This document shows positions 51,683 through 59,812 of a DNA stretch of 59,812 bases, piece by piece. This DNA is from Cryomorphaceae bacterium (lineage in GTDB: Bacteria; Bacteroidota; Bacteroidia; Flavobacteriales_D; Cryomorphaceae), in assembly GCA_003565555.1 (NCBI GenBank), contig PXBH01000023.1:1-59812 (forward strand), given 5' to 3'. The first letter of the stretch is position 1, and each line of letters opens with the position of its first letter. The notes below the pieces were generated by a model. It was not told the origin of the DNA. It ran no database searches and saw nothing but the letters and a program-made list of their open reading frames with translations. The translations under genes were made by a program, and so were the position numbers.

Positions 51683-53124
51683 TCTTCCGGATTCGACAAG
51701 TACAGCTTTGCAGCCAAAATTGCGCTCATAAAACCCCATACGGGTACGGAGGCCTTGTCGGTATCCAGGAAATTATTGAGCGCCCCGTGGATGTAGTAGG
51801 TAATCAAACCCAAAACCATGCAGAGCACCATCCCTTTGAGGTAAGGAGCATGATCGAGTCTGTAGTACAGCCGAATACCGGTACTGATCGATAAAACCAC
51901 AATGGCCAGCATCGCCAAAGCTCCGATCAACCCCTGCTCGGATAGCGGCCCGAGGTACTCGCTGTGTGCATTCCCGCCGTCCGCCTGATTGGTGGAGATG
52001 ATGGTCTTCTCAGAACTCTTTTGGTACACGGCATATTCAAACATATAGGTGCCCGGTCCGAATCCGAATACGGGCCTTTCGGCAAACATGCGCAGCGCGG
52101 CATTCCACCGGTTCAGACGCTCGAGATTCGAAGCATCGCTGGAAATATTGGTGATGGACTGCACATGCTCCCGGAAGTCACCCGAGGAGTCTTGGCTGTT
52201 CTTGGAAAGGCGGTGGCTGATGGTATCTTCGAAAGCAAAATAGGTTCCGATCAGGGCGAGTCCGGCGAGGGCTACAAGCTTGAAATCAATTTTCAAACGT
52301 ATTAAAACCAGTATGGGAATCACCGCCGCCAAACTTACCCATGCAGCCCGGGTGTACGAGAGTACCAAAGCCACCGAAAACAAGACCAGCAGCGCCCCGA
52401 AAATCAGCTTTGCGCCGGAGAGAAGGCGCGCCCGCCAAAAATGGAATATCACCATGGGAAAAAGCATGGCAATGAGCGCCCCGTAAGAGGTATGGTCCTT
52501 AAAGAACGGCGTCATTACCCAGTGGGCGGGCTTTTCGGCAAAGGCATGCTGCGCGTGGCGACCGATCGTGTAAATCATGGCCACCGCCATCCCGAACATC
52601 AGCCCGTAAGCAAACAGCCGAAGAAAGCGCTCTTTGGTAAAAAAAACATTGATCATGAAGTACATTGTCACCACAAACCACAGCCGCGCAAGAAAAAATT
52701 TGAAAGAAACTACGGGAAGCTGTGAGGTGAGTGAGGTGATCAGCATCCACACCAAACTGAACAAAATTGCGACGGTAAGCGGGTGCCGCAAGAATCTTTT
52801 ATCGTTTTTCCCGCCTGTGGCGAGGCGGAGCAGGAAGAGCATCATCAGGGCCACCATCACCGGCTCCGTGGGCAGCGAAATTCCTATGCCGCCCAGGGAC
52901 GAAATATTCTCCACATTCACCGACAGCGGGGTAGCTGCCGCGAGGAAAATCAAGGCGTACTTCGGACGGTAGATCAACAGCCAAGCCATGAACAAGACGG
53001 CCGGCAAAAGCGAAAACACATAAAACTCCCTGTAAAGCGCATACCCGTTGGCAATGCTGAACAAAGCTGCCGCAGCAATCAGGGTGCGGGGCCTCCTCAC
53101 CTCATTGGCGAGATCGATATTCAT
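51640..53124 (-). CDS. O-antigen ligase / Wzy-type polymerase membrane protein
   Basis: The 494-residue protein has ten or more membrane helices and the O-antigen ligase family segment FGFGPGTYMFEYAVYQ followed by GGNAHSEYLGPLSEQGLIGALAML in the large periplasmic loop (H-S-x-x-L and GL-G landmarks). It either joins O-antigen to lipid A-core or polymerises repeat units; the fold does not say which. The start ATG at 53124 overlaps the stop of the Wzz-like gene. The C-terminal tail is basic (KRQQSNAVSSK). Its 3' end overlaps the convergent phosphatase gene by 43 bases. Confidence 0.85.
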   Translation of the reverse strand: MNIDLANEVRRPRTLIAAAALFSIANGYALYREFYVFSLLPAVLFMAWLLIYRPKYALIFLAAATPLSVNVENISSLGGIGISLPTEPVMVALMMLFLLRLATGGKNDKRFLRHPLTVAILFSLVWMLITSLTSQLPVVSFKFFLARLWFVVTMYFMINVFFTKERFLRLFAYGLMFGMAVAMIYTIGRHAQHAFAEKPAHWVMTPFFKDHTSYGALIAMLFPMVIFHFWRARLLSGAKLIFGALLVLFSVALVLSYTRAAWVSLAAVIPILVLIRLKIDFKLVALAGLALIGTYFAFEDTISHRLSKNSQDSSGDFREHVQSITNISSDASNLERLNRWNAALRMFAERPVFGFGPGTYMFEYAVYQKSSEKTIISTNQADGGNAHSEYLGPLSEQGLIGALAMLAIVVLSISTGIRLYYRLDHAPYLKGMVLCMVLGLITYYIHGALNNFLDTDKASVPVWGFMSAILAAKLYLSNPEDYLKRQQSNAVSSK

Positions 53125-54068
53125 GCCCGCTTATACGTTTGTCCGAGGGTCACAAGTACCAAAGTCAAAAGCAGGGCTGCGGCTACCGATATGACCACAA
53201 TCAGCCAGCGCACCGGCCAGGCTTTTTTATCCGCCGTTTCCGGTGCTACAATGACGTCGATATAGTTGATATCGCGCACGGCATACTCCCGCCAAAAAAG
53301 GTAGCGCTGTTCGATTTCCGAGCGGCGCTCGGCGGCCAATTCGCTCACATTTTGCAACATCATCACCGTGCTCCCGGAAGTTCGGGCTTTGTCCATCCAT
53401 TCACTCATCTCATCTTTGAAAGCTTTCGAGCCGCCCTTTGCGGCATCGATATAGCCGCGCACCAATTCGCGGGACTGGGCCTCGTAATCCAGCAATCCCT
53501 TTTCAAGGCTGATTTCTGACACCAAAGTCTCGATGCTGTCAATAACCGTGGCCTGGTAATCCATTTGGCTTTTGAAGGATCGAGCGAGGTTGCGCCCGCG
53601 CTCATTGGCCAGCAGGTTAAACTTCTTATTGACCTGAACGAGCATCTCATCGGCCATCGCACGGGCCAGCTCGGGATCTTCATCCTGCACCTCGAGCCGC
53701 ACGGATTCATAGAGGGTTTTGTTCACCACGAAACGGTCATTGAATTCCTCCAGGATATAATACCGTGAGGACGGCGCTCCGCGTTCAATTCCGTAGCGGC
53801 CGTAGAGGTCAAACTTCTCGATGAGGCTGTCGCGTACAGAGCTCGATTCGAAGACTTGAAGCAGCTGTTCCGTTTCAGATTCATCGCTGTAGGTCATGGT
53901 GTTTACGGGATACACCACCGCGGTAGATTTGAACTTCGGTGTCATGAACATCGGCATCGAAATCACCGCGCCCACCACCGCTCCGACCAGTCCTGCAAGG
54001 AGAAAAACTTTCAGGTTTGCGCGCAGCACATCGACCAGCGACTTAAAGGTGAACTCTTGAGGTTCCAT
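53121..54068 (-). CDS. Wzz-like polysaccharide chain-length determinant
   Basis: I take the ATG at 54068 (MEPQEFTFKSLVDVLRANL, 315 residues); a TTG one codon upstream is less likely. Two membrane helices bracket a periplasmic coiled-coil domain: VFLLAGLVGAVVGAVISMPMF (about 21-42) and VRWLIVVISVAAALLLTLVLV near the end, with PKFKSTAVVYP after the first, as in Wzz/PCP proteins. No tyrosine kinase domain is attached. It controls polymer length with the ligase/polymerase gene, to which it is coupled by a 4-base overlap. Confidence 0.87.
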   Translation of the reverse strand: MEPQEFTFKSLVDVLRANLKVFLLAGLVGAVVGAVISMPMFMTPKFKSTAVVYPVNTMTYSDESETEQLLQVFESSSVRDSLIEKFDLYGRYGIERGAPSSRYYILEEFNDRFVVNKTLYESVRLEVQDEDPELARAMADEMLVQVNKKFNLLANERGRNLARSFKSQMDYQATVIDSIETLVSEISLEKGLLDYEAQSRELVRGYIDAAKGGSKAFKDEMSEWMDKARTSGSTVMMLQNVSELAAERRSEIEQRYLFWREYAVRDINYIDVIVAPETADKKAWPVRWLIVVISVAAALLLTLVLVTLGQTYKRA

Positions 54069-54094
54069 CAATATAGTTTTGGATAAAAACGCGG

Positions 54095-54102
54095 CAAAGG
54101 TA
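54095..54102 (-). promoter_or_regulatory. candidate -7 promoter box for the wzz-ligase pair
   Basis: The minus strand reads TACCTTTG (TAnnTTTG), 27 bases before the Wzz ATG. It lies in the 60-base gap after the flippase gene. Confidence 0.42.
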
Positions 54103-54128
54103 GAAATATTCGATCGCGCCCCGGCCCC

Positions 54129-55568
54129 TCACTCCGTCTTTATAAAAGTTGCAATCTGCCGCACGCGCAGGGTTCCGGTGAGGATGAGCAGCACCGCTCC
54201 GCCACCCACGGCTGCGGCGAAGCGCAAGGCGGGGTCCTCCACCCAATCCCCAAGGCCGATGTTGAGCCCGGCAAAAAGCAATGCAAAGAGGACAAATTGG
54301 CCTGTCATTCTGTAGTTAAATCCGAAACGGAAATGCCTCACCACGAATGCGAGCTGCGCCGCTCCGGCAAAAATCTGGGTGACCATGGTGGTAAATGCCG
54401 CGCCCACGGCCCCGTATTTCGGGATGAGAAAAAAGTTGAGCAGGAGATTGACCGAAAGCCCGCCGAAAGAAATGTAATTCAGTGTCCTGAGGTTTCCGTT
54501 GGCCGTCATCAGGGTGCCGTAAATGTAAAACATGCACACGCCGATAAAACCGATCATCAAAGCGGAAAAGGCATGCACGGCATCATCTGTCACATCCACA
54601 TACCGCCAGCGCAGCAACCAACCGCTGTGCCAGATGAAAATAATGGCTGCGGCAACACCCGCACCGAGCAGGATGCGCGATGAAAGCTCCGTAACGGGCC
54701 TCACCTCCGTGCCCTCCTTGATCATGCGGGCAAACATGGGCAAAAGCAAAACCGCAAAGAGAAACGCGAACATACATGCCGCCTCATAAAACCGAAAACC
54801 CTGCGCATACACCCCCGCATGGTAGCTTCCCTGCTCAGTGAGTTTTTCGAGCATAATCCCGTCTACCCTGTTATACAGCGACCCCGAAAGGATCAAGAGG
54901 GCATAAGGCAGGCTTTTCTTGAAAATATGCAGGGAAAATACGTAATCGAAATTCCAGCGAAACCTACCCGCTTTTTTGCCGAGCATCAACACAGATGCAA
55001 TCAGCGTGAGCGCGTACGACAAAGTCTGAAGGTACACGAACCAGATGATCTCAAAATGTCCGCCCGTCACCTCCGTAAAAAGCAAGATACTGCAAAAGAC
55101 AATGAGCAGCCCGCGGTCGGCAACGGAAATGATACCGTCGCGCTCAAAAAGGTGAAGCGCGGTAAGGTTAGAGCGCGCGAAAAGGATGAGCGAGACGAGA
55201 ATTTGATTGAACACCAAAACGCCCAACATCCGAAAAGCACCGCTCTCATAGCCCAAAACCAGCCCGGACACCAAAGTGACGGAAGCGTAGATCAGCGCCA
55301 ACAGCGCCTTGGCGCTGAATAATTTAGGGAAGTGCTTACCGAGAAGTTTTTCGTTCCGGGCAATGTTTCTGTTGTTGAAATTATTGATCCCCAGATCGAT
55401 CAGGATATTGAAAATAAAACTCAGGTTGAGCAGTGCGAAATAAATTCCGTATTCCTCCTGTCCTACCCTGTTTTGCACTTCGGCGTCGATTCCGAGAATG
55501 TACAAGGGCTTCACCAATACATTCAGCATCAGCAACAGACCCAGGTTGGAGAGAAATTTTTTACGCAT
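54129..55568 (-). CDS. oligosaccharide flippase family protein (Wzx-like, MATE/MVF superfamily)
   Basis: The 479-residue protein has about fourteen hydrophobic helices, with the family-type N-terminus (LGLLLMLNVLVKPLYILGIDAEVQ, then GQEEYGIYFALLNLSFIF) and the later IPKYGAVGAAFTTMVTQIFAG. It should move lipid-linked repeat units across the inner membrane for the neighbouring ligase/polymerase and Wzz. It lies downstream of a GT4 glycosyltransferase gene on the same strand, 61 bases away. Substrate sugars cannot be inferred. Confidence 0.87.
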   Translation of the reverse strand: MRKKFLSNLGLLLMLNVLVKPLYILGIDAEVQNRVGQEEYGIYFALLNLSFIFNILIDLGINNFNNRNIARNEKLLGKHFPKLFSAKALLALIYASVTLVSGLVLGYESGAFRMLGVLVFNQILVSLILFARSNLTALHLFERDGIISVADRGLLIVFCSILLFTEVTGGHFEIIWFVYLQTLSYALTLIASVLMLGKKAGRFRWNFDYVFSLHIFKKSLPYALLILSGSLYNRVDGIMLEKLTEQGSYHAGVYAQGFRFYEAACMFAFLFAVLLLPMFARMIKEGTEVRPVTELSSRILLGAGVAAAIIFIWHSGWLLRWRYVDVTDDAVHAFSALMIGFIGVCMFYIYGTLMTANGNLRTLNYISFGGLSVNLLLNFFLIPKYGAVGAAFTTMVTQIFAGAAQLAFVVRHFRFGFNYRMTGQFVLFALLFAGLNIGLGDWVEDPALRFAAAVGGGAVLLILTGTLRVRQIATFIKTE

Positions 55569-55629
55569 GTCGGGCTCGCAGGATCGAGATCCCTGTCTCG
55601 GGAACGGTCACAAATGTGCAAAAAACCCG

Positions 55630-56760
55630 TCAGTTATCACCGAGGGTGCGCAGGAGGGATGATTTGAGTCGCGCCGCGGTTTTGTCCCAGGTAAACTCCC
55701 GTGCCCGCTCCTTCCCCTTTCGGGAAAGGGTATCCCTGAGATGAGCGTCACCGGCTACCCGCTCCATAGCCCCCGCGATGGCATCCGTATCGAAAGGATC
55801 CACGCAAAGGGCCGCATCACCCGCCACCTCCTGTGTGGCGGTGGCGGCAGCCGTAATCACGGGCACACCGCAGCGAAATGCCTCGACAATCGGGATGCCG
55901 AAACCCTCAAAATAAGACACGTAAACCGATGCCAGCGCCGAAGCCGTGACCTTACATAAGTCCTCAGGTTCAAGCCGTCCGGTAAAAAGGATGTCTTCGC
56001 GAAAAGGATTGGCTTCATAAGCCCCCCGGATTTCCGCCGTCCACCATTTCTTTTCCCCCACGATGAGCAGCACAGTCTCCTCACCCGTTTTTTCACGGAA
56101 GCGACCGTATGCCGTGAAGAGTCGCGCCAAATTCTTGCGCGGATGGAGCGAACCCACAAAGTAAAAGTAAGGCCGCCCGCCGGTGTATTGCTTACGGACC
56201 TCATCTGCGGCCGCGGAAGCAATCGGGACAAACATCTCATTGGCACCGTTATAAACCACATCAATACGTCCCGGATCAATGCCGTAAGAATCGACAATAT
56301 CCCCTTTTGAAAATTCAGAAACCGTGGCAATCCGCTTCGCCTTTGCGGCAAATCGGGGAAAAAATATGCGGTAATACTTGCGCACAAGAAAGGGCAGGTC
56401 CTCCGGAAAATGCTCAAAATTCAGGTCGTGCATCACTGCGAGCTGCGGCACCGAGGTGCGGAGCGAGAGGTATCCGTCGGGCGAGAGAAATACGTCGGGG
56501 CGGATCCGCTGCAAGGCCCGGGGTACGCTGTACTCGAACCAAGCGAGGAATAAAAAAGGATGCCTGGCCTGCGGACCGATCACCACCGGAGTCACATTTT
56601 TTCCGAAAAGGAAATCGGGATGCGGATCCCTGTCAAAGAGAAAATAAAACTGCGCCTCAGGCATGGCCTCGGTGAGGCGGCGCAATGTTTCATATGTAAA
56701 CCATCCGATGCCCTCGAGCTTATTTTTAATCAGTAAACGCGTATTGACGGCTATTTTCAA
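55630..56760 (-). CDS. GT4-family glycosyltransferase, TTG start
   Basis: The 376-residue protein begins MKIAVNTRLLIKNKLEGIGW, the standard GT4 opening, but the codon at that position is TTG (56758-56760) and no nearby ATG fits. Conserved GT-B parts are GSLHPRKNLARLFTAYGRF (donor-domain entry), FTGRLEPEDLC, and the EX7E-type donor site in VSYFEGFGIPIVEAFRCGVPVI. It is a cytosolic enzyme adding a sugar to a lipid carrier during O-antigen or capsule assembly. It is divergent from the FkbM gene, 68 bases apart. Confidence 0.88.
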   Translation of the reverse strand: MKIAVNTRLLIKNKLEGIGWFTYETLRRLTEAMPEAQFYFLFDRDPHPDFLFGKNVTPVVIGPQARHPFLFLAWFEYSVPRALQRIRPDVFLSPDGYLSLRTSVPQLAVMHDLNFEHFPEDLPFLVRKYYRIFFPRFAAKAKRIATVSEFSKGDIVDSYGIDPGRIDVVYNGANEMFVPIASAAADEVRKQYTGGRPYFYFVGSLHPRKNLARLFTAYGRFREKTGEETVLLIVGEKKWWTAEIRGAYEANPFREDILFTGRLEPEDLCKVTASALASVYVSYFEGFGIPIVEAFRCGVPVITAAATATQEVAGDAALCVDPFDTDAIAGAMERVAGDAHLRDTLSRKGKERAREFTWDKTAARLKSSLLRTLGDN

Positions 56761-56800
56761 GACAATAAGTGCGCAGGGGCGGCGGGGCGGGAATTAGTAA

Positions 56801-56808
56801 TAACTTTG
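56801..56808 (+). promoter_or_regulatory. candidate -7 promoter box for the FkbM gene
   Basis: TAACTTTG (TAnnTTTG) lies 20 bases before the ATG at 56829. No -33 TTTG at normal spacing. Confidence 0.42.
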
Positions 56809-56828
56809 CGCCAAATATCTGAAAATTT

Positions 56829-57572
56829 ATGAAGGCCCGTCTGAAAAAGGCATTGCAGAAACTCTTGGGTTTTGACCGTTACCTTTTCCTGTTTTCCGTG
56901 GCCGTGATCACTACCCTGCGCTCCAACAGGAAGGAGCGGGACTTTCTTCATTTTCTGAAAATGATCCCCGACGGCGGCCTTGTTTTGGACGTTGGGGCCA
57001 ATATCGGCATCATGTCCGTCTGGCTCGGAAGGCACCTCCCGAAATCGGACATCTTGGCCTACGAGCCCGTGCCCCAAAACATCAAAGCACTGAAGCGGGT
57101 ACTCAAATACTATAAAATTACCAATGTGACCGTTGCGGAGAAGGCGCTCGGCGATAAGAACGGCGAAGTGGAAATGGTCATGCCCGTGCTGGAAGATGTC
57201 AAGATGCAGGGGCTCAGCCACGTGGTACACCACAGCATTACCGAATTCAACGAAGGGAAAAAATTTACGGCTCCCGCCGAACGCTTGGACGACTGCGCCC
57301 TGCTCGCAGCCCAAACAAAACCGCTGCGGGCCCTGAAGCTCGACGTGGAAAACTTCGAATACTTCGTGCTGAAGGGCGGAGAAGAAACGATCAGACACCA
57401 CCGGCCGCTGATCTATACCGAACTTTGGGAAAACGAGAATCGAGCGCGTTGCTTTGACCTGCTCACCGAAATGGGGTACCGAATCAAGGTATTGCACCGC
57501 AATACATTGGAGGACTATCGACCTGAGGTGCACACCACCCAAAATTTCTTCTTCATCCCGCCCGAGGCTTGA
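56829..57572 (+). CDS. FkbM family methyltransferase
   Basis: The 247-residue protein has the SAM-binding motif I VLDVGANIGIMSVWLG (about residues 53-68), the acidic residue at the end of strand 2 (LAYEPVPQN), and the FkbM-family LKLDVENFEYFVLKGGEE with IYTELWE. It O-methylates a sugar or similar acceptor and is typical of polysaccharide loci, which fits the GT4, flippase and ligase genes next to it. The short N-terminal hydrophobic patch (FDRYLFLFSVAVITTL) is not a convincing membrane anchor. Confidence 0.88.
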   Translation: MKARLKKALQKLLGFDRYLFLFSVAVITTLRSNRKERDFLHFLKMIPDGGLVLDVGANIGIMSVWLGRHLPKSDILAYEPVPQNIKALKRVLKYYKITNVTVAEKALGDKNGEVEMVMPVLEDVKMQGLSHVVHHSITEFNEGKKFTAPAERLDDCALLAAQTKPLRALKLDVENFEYFVLKGGEETIRHHRPLIYTELWENENRARCFDLLTEMGYRIKVLHRNTLEDYRPEVHTTQNFFFIPPEA

Positions 57573-57662
57573 TCGCCCCTATGCGGCGCGCTGCAACAAA
57601 TCAGCCCTGCCCGGGGTTGTGAATTTCTCCCGTACCGTGAAAATTCCGACCTTTATCCCGCG

Positions 57663-57851
57663 ATGACCGACCTCGGAGAAGGATTCAGCAACAGGGCCAA
57701 ATACGAACCCGAAGATTTCTACCTCAGCGAGGAAGGATACATCGTGTTTACCGAAATTTACCTGCGCAAGCGCGGCTATTGTTGTCAAAACGGATGCCGC
57801 CATTGCCCTTACGGCTTCAACCGGAAAAAAGGGCGGTTCAACCGAAAATAA
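57663..57851 (+). CDS. small Cys-rich DUF5522-type protein
   Basis: The 62-residue protein ends with GYCCQNGCRHCPYGFNRKK, a compact CC-x3-C-x2-C cluster followed by CPYG that should bind a metal, preceded by EDFYLSEEGYIVFTEIYLRKR. This is the pattern of DUF5522 proteins, common in Bacteroidota and of unknown function. It ends 6 bases before the hutU start, so the two are likely cotranscribed; whether it works with histidine breakdown is unknown. Confidence 0.82.
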   Translation: MTDLGEGFSNRAKYEPEDFYLSEEGYIVFTEIYLRKRGYCCQNGCRHCPYGFNRKKGRFNRK

Positions 57852-57857
57852 TTTACC

Positions 57858-59812
57858 ATGCCATTGACCCAAACCTACTCACCTGCAGAATTTCAAGAAG
57901 CCCTGAAAACCGGGATACCCGACGCCTTGCCGGAGCCGCAGCCTTACGATCCCGAAGTGAACCATGCGCCCCCGCGAAAAGCCGTCCTCTCCCCCGCCGA
58001 AAAAAAACTGGCCTTGGCCAATGCCTTGCGGTACTTCCCGGCAAAGCACCATGAAGTACTGGCCCGTGAATTCAATGACGAACTGGAAAAGTACGGGAGG
58101 ATCTACATGTACCGACTCCGTCCGAGGTATGCCATGCACGCCAGGCCCATTGACCGCTATCCGGCCCGCAGCAAGCAGGCCGCAGCCATCATGTTGATGA
58201 TCCAGAACAACCTGGATCCCGCAGTGGCGCAGCATCCCCACGAGCTCATCACCTACGGCGGCAACGGGGCTGTATTCCAAAACTGGGCGCAGTATCTCCT
58301 GACCATGCAATACCTGTCGGAAATGACCGACAAGCAAACGCTTGTGATGTACAGCGGTCATCCCATGGGCCTTTTTCCCTCGCACAAAGAAGCTCCGCGA
58401 GTGGTGGTCACCAACGGGATGATGATCCCGAACTACTCGAAACCCGACGATTGGGAAAAATACAACGCCCTCGGCGTGACCCAGTTCGGCCAGATGACTG
58501 CGGGGTCCTATATGTACATCGGCCCGCAAGGGATCGTACACGGCACCACCATCACCGTCCTGAACGCGGGCAGAAAAATATCCCGAAGCGGAGAGGATCT
58601 CTCCGGAAAAGTATTTGTAACCAGCGGCCTGGGGGGCATGAGCGGAGCCCAGCCAAAAGCGGGCAATATCGCGGGCTGCATTACCGTATGTGCAGAAGTA
58701 AACCCCAAAGCCGCACACACCCGCCACAGTCAGGGCTGGGTGGATGAAATCATCGAATCACCCGAAGCCCTCTGCGCGCGGGGGAAAAAAGCCAAGGCCC
58801 TCAAGGAAGTCGTTTCTGTAGCCTACCTCGGCAATGTAGTGGACGTTTGGGAACACTTCCTCAAAGAAGACATCTACATCGACCTCGGTTCCGATCAAAC
58901 CTCCCTGCACAATCCGCACGCCGGAGGATACTATCCTGCGGGTATGGCCTTCGAAGAAGCCAACCGGATGATGGCGGAAGCGCCCGAAAAATTCAAAGCT
59001 GCCGTAGCTGAATCCTTGCGCAGACACGCCGCGGCGATCAATGCCCACACTGCGAAGGGCACCTACTTTTTCGATTACGGTAATGCTTTCCTTCTTGAAG
59101 CAAGCCGCGCAGGGGCAGATGTGAAGGCGCCCGACGGAATCGGATTCAAATACCCCTCCTACGTGCAAGACATTATGGGCCCCATGTGCTTCGATTACGG
59201 CTTCGGGCCCTTCAGGTGGGTATGCGCCGGGGGAAGCCACAGCGACCTGAGAAAAACCGACGAAATAGCCGCTCGGGTGCTGGAAAAACTGGCCGAGGAA
59301 GCGCCCGAAGAAATCAGGCAGCAAATGGCCGACAATATTAAGTGGATCAAAAGCGCCGACGAAAACCGTCTCGTGGTAGGCTCGCAAGCGAGAATCCTAT
59401 ACGCCGATGCGGAAGGGAGGATGAAAATAGCCAAAGCCTTCAATGAAGCCATCGCCTTGGGTGAAATCGGGCCGGTCATCTTAGGCCGGGACCACCACGA
59501 CGTATCCGGCACGGACAGCCCCTACAGAGAGACGAGCAATATCTACGACGGCTCTGCATTTACGGCCGATATGGCCGTGCAAAACTTCGTGGGCGATGCT
59601 TTCCGAGGCGCCACTTGGGTGAGCCTGCACAACGGCGGCGGCGTAGGCTGGGGCGAAGTGATCAACGGGGGCTTCGGAATGCTCCTCGACGGATCACCGC
59701 AATGCGAAAAACGCCTGTGGAGTATGCTCCATTGGGACGTAAACAACGGCATCGCTCGGCGCAGTTGGGCCCGAAACGAAGGGGCCGTATTTGCCGCCAA
59801 GCGGGCCATGGA
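57858..59812 (+). CDS. hutU: urocanate hydratase, nearly complete (cut by window end)
   Basis: The open frame from the ATG at 57858 runs 651 codons to the window edge without a stop. Urocanase landmarks are clear: the NAD-binding segments YGGNGAVFQNWAQYL and VTSGLGGMSGAQPKAGNIAG, YSGHPMGLFPSHKEAP, the MCFDYGFGPFRWVC region with the family's reactive Cys, and HNGGGVGWGEVINGGFGM near the end. The enzyme converts urocanate to imidazolone propionate in histidine degradation, in the cytosol. The family length is only slightly greater, so few residues are missing. Other hut genes are probably just beyond the window. Confidence 0.95.
   Translation, partial: MPLTQTYSPAEFQEALKTGIPDALPEPQPYDPEVNHAPPRKAVLSPAEKKLALANALRYFPAKHHEVLAREFNDELEKYGRIYMYRLRPRYAMHARPIDRYPARSKQAAAIMLMIQNNLDPAVAQHPHELITYGGNGAVFQNWAQYLLTMQYLSEMTDKQTLVMYSGHPMGLFPSHKEAPRVVVTNGMMIPNYSKPDDWEKYNALGVTQFGQMTAGSYMYIGPQGIVHGTTITVLNAGRKISRSGEDLSGKVFVTSGLGGMSGAQPKAGNIAGCITVCAEVNPKAAHTRHSQGWVDEIIESPEALCARGKKAKALKEVVSVAYLGNVVDVWEHFLKEDIYIDLGSDQTSLHNPHAGGYYPAGMAFEEANRMMAEAPEKFKAAVAESLRRHAAAINAHTAKGTYFFDYGNAFLLEASRAGADVKAPDGIGFKYPSYVQDIMGPMCFDYGFGPFRWVCAGGSHSDLRKTDEIAARVLEKLAEEAPEEIRQQMADNIKWIKSADENRLVVGSQARILYADAEGRMKIAKAFNEAIALGEIGPVILGRDHHDVSGTDSPYRETSNIYDGSAFTADMAVQNFVGDAFRGATWVSLHNGGGVGWGEVINGGFGMLLDGSPQCEKRLWSMLHWDVNNGIARRSWARNEGAVFAAKRAM

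Noticed and set aside
49508-57572. A complete O-antigen or capsule locus
   Set aside because: It has a ligase/polymerase, Wzz, flippase, one GT4 and one FkbM gene, but no initiating sugar-phosphate transferase, export genes or nucleotide-sugar pathway, so only part of a system is present.
1-59812. CRISPR arrays, insertion sequences, prophage or integrase genes
   Set aside because: None seen: no spaced repeat arrays, transposase or integrase motifs, and the tRNA-Pro gene has no adjoining integrase or repeated 3' end.

Overview
The window is a moderately GC-rich chromosomal segment from a member of the Bacteroidota, most likely a gliding or T9SS-positive lineage such as Flavobacteriia or Saprospiria. 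The evidence is a secreted protease with a type A type IX secretion (T9SS) sorting tail, a giant adhesin-like protein with the 'gliding motility-associated' type B tail followed by a PorP/SprF porin and an OmpA-like partner, a TonB receptor/DUF4249 pair, S46 and S9 dipeptidyl peptidases, DUF5522 and DUF1573 proteins, and repeated TAnnTTTG -7 promoter boxes in place of E. coli-type -10 boxes. I cannot name the genus.

Layout. 1-5013: propionate catabolism (prpD, start of prpB), a T9SS-exported metalloprotease and a small TerB-like protein. 5047-8140: a NYN-nuclease/cold-shock protein, a tRNA-Pro with clear promoter and terminator, and a CAP-CAP-glutaredoxin fusion. 8063-12493: TonB receptor, DUF4249 lipoprotein and thioredoxin reductase. 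12625-16758: a one-polypeptide fusion of a sigma-factor-like region, a membrane helix and a trypsin-like domain lacking its catalytic His and Ser, divergent from an S41 processing protease, then a DUF1573 protein. 16785-19906: pterin dehydratase, a DPP11-like peptidase and a J-domain membrane protein, flanked by ATTGCCN heptad repeats. 20099-27374: T9SS type B cargo, PorP/SprF and TPR/PD40/OmpA-like triad, translationally coupled. 27458-30353: M23 protein, DUF202 protein and an SLC13 transporter gene interrupted by two in-frame TAG codons. 30601-36649: hemolysin III, glycosyltransferase, LpxH-like hydrolase, and a carotenoid unit (crtD-cruF) coupled to an AI-2E family transporter. 37138-45579: dipeptidyl peptidase IV, two POT peptide transporters, a periplasmic thioredoxin, citrate synthase and a universal stress protein. 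45615-49344: two M1-type metallopeptidases. 49508-57572: an envelope polysaccharide/LPS region (lpxD, PP2C phosphatase, O-antigen ligase, Wzz, flippase, GT4, FkbM). 57663-end: a small Cys-rich protein and urocanate hydratase, cut by the window end.

How it fits together. Much of the gene content suggests growth on protein: exported metalloprotease, DPP11, DPPIV and M1 enzymes make di- and oligopeptides, tandem POT carriers import them, and hutU (His), pterin dehydratase (possibly Phe) and prpDB with citrate synthase (propionyl-CoA from Val, Ile and Met, and central carbon) burn the products. Envelope building (T9SS, LPS, carotenoids) makes up most of the rest.

The observations most worth following are the sigma/TM/pseudo-protease fusion (12625-14187), the SLC13 gene with two amber codons in an otherwise continuous frame (28572-30353), and the CAP-CAP-glutaredoxin protein (6440-7831). 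All family assignments were made by reading translations by eye; no database search was run.
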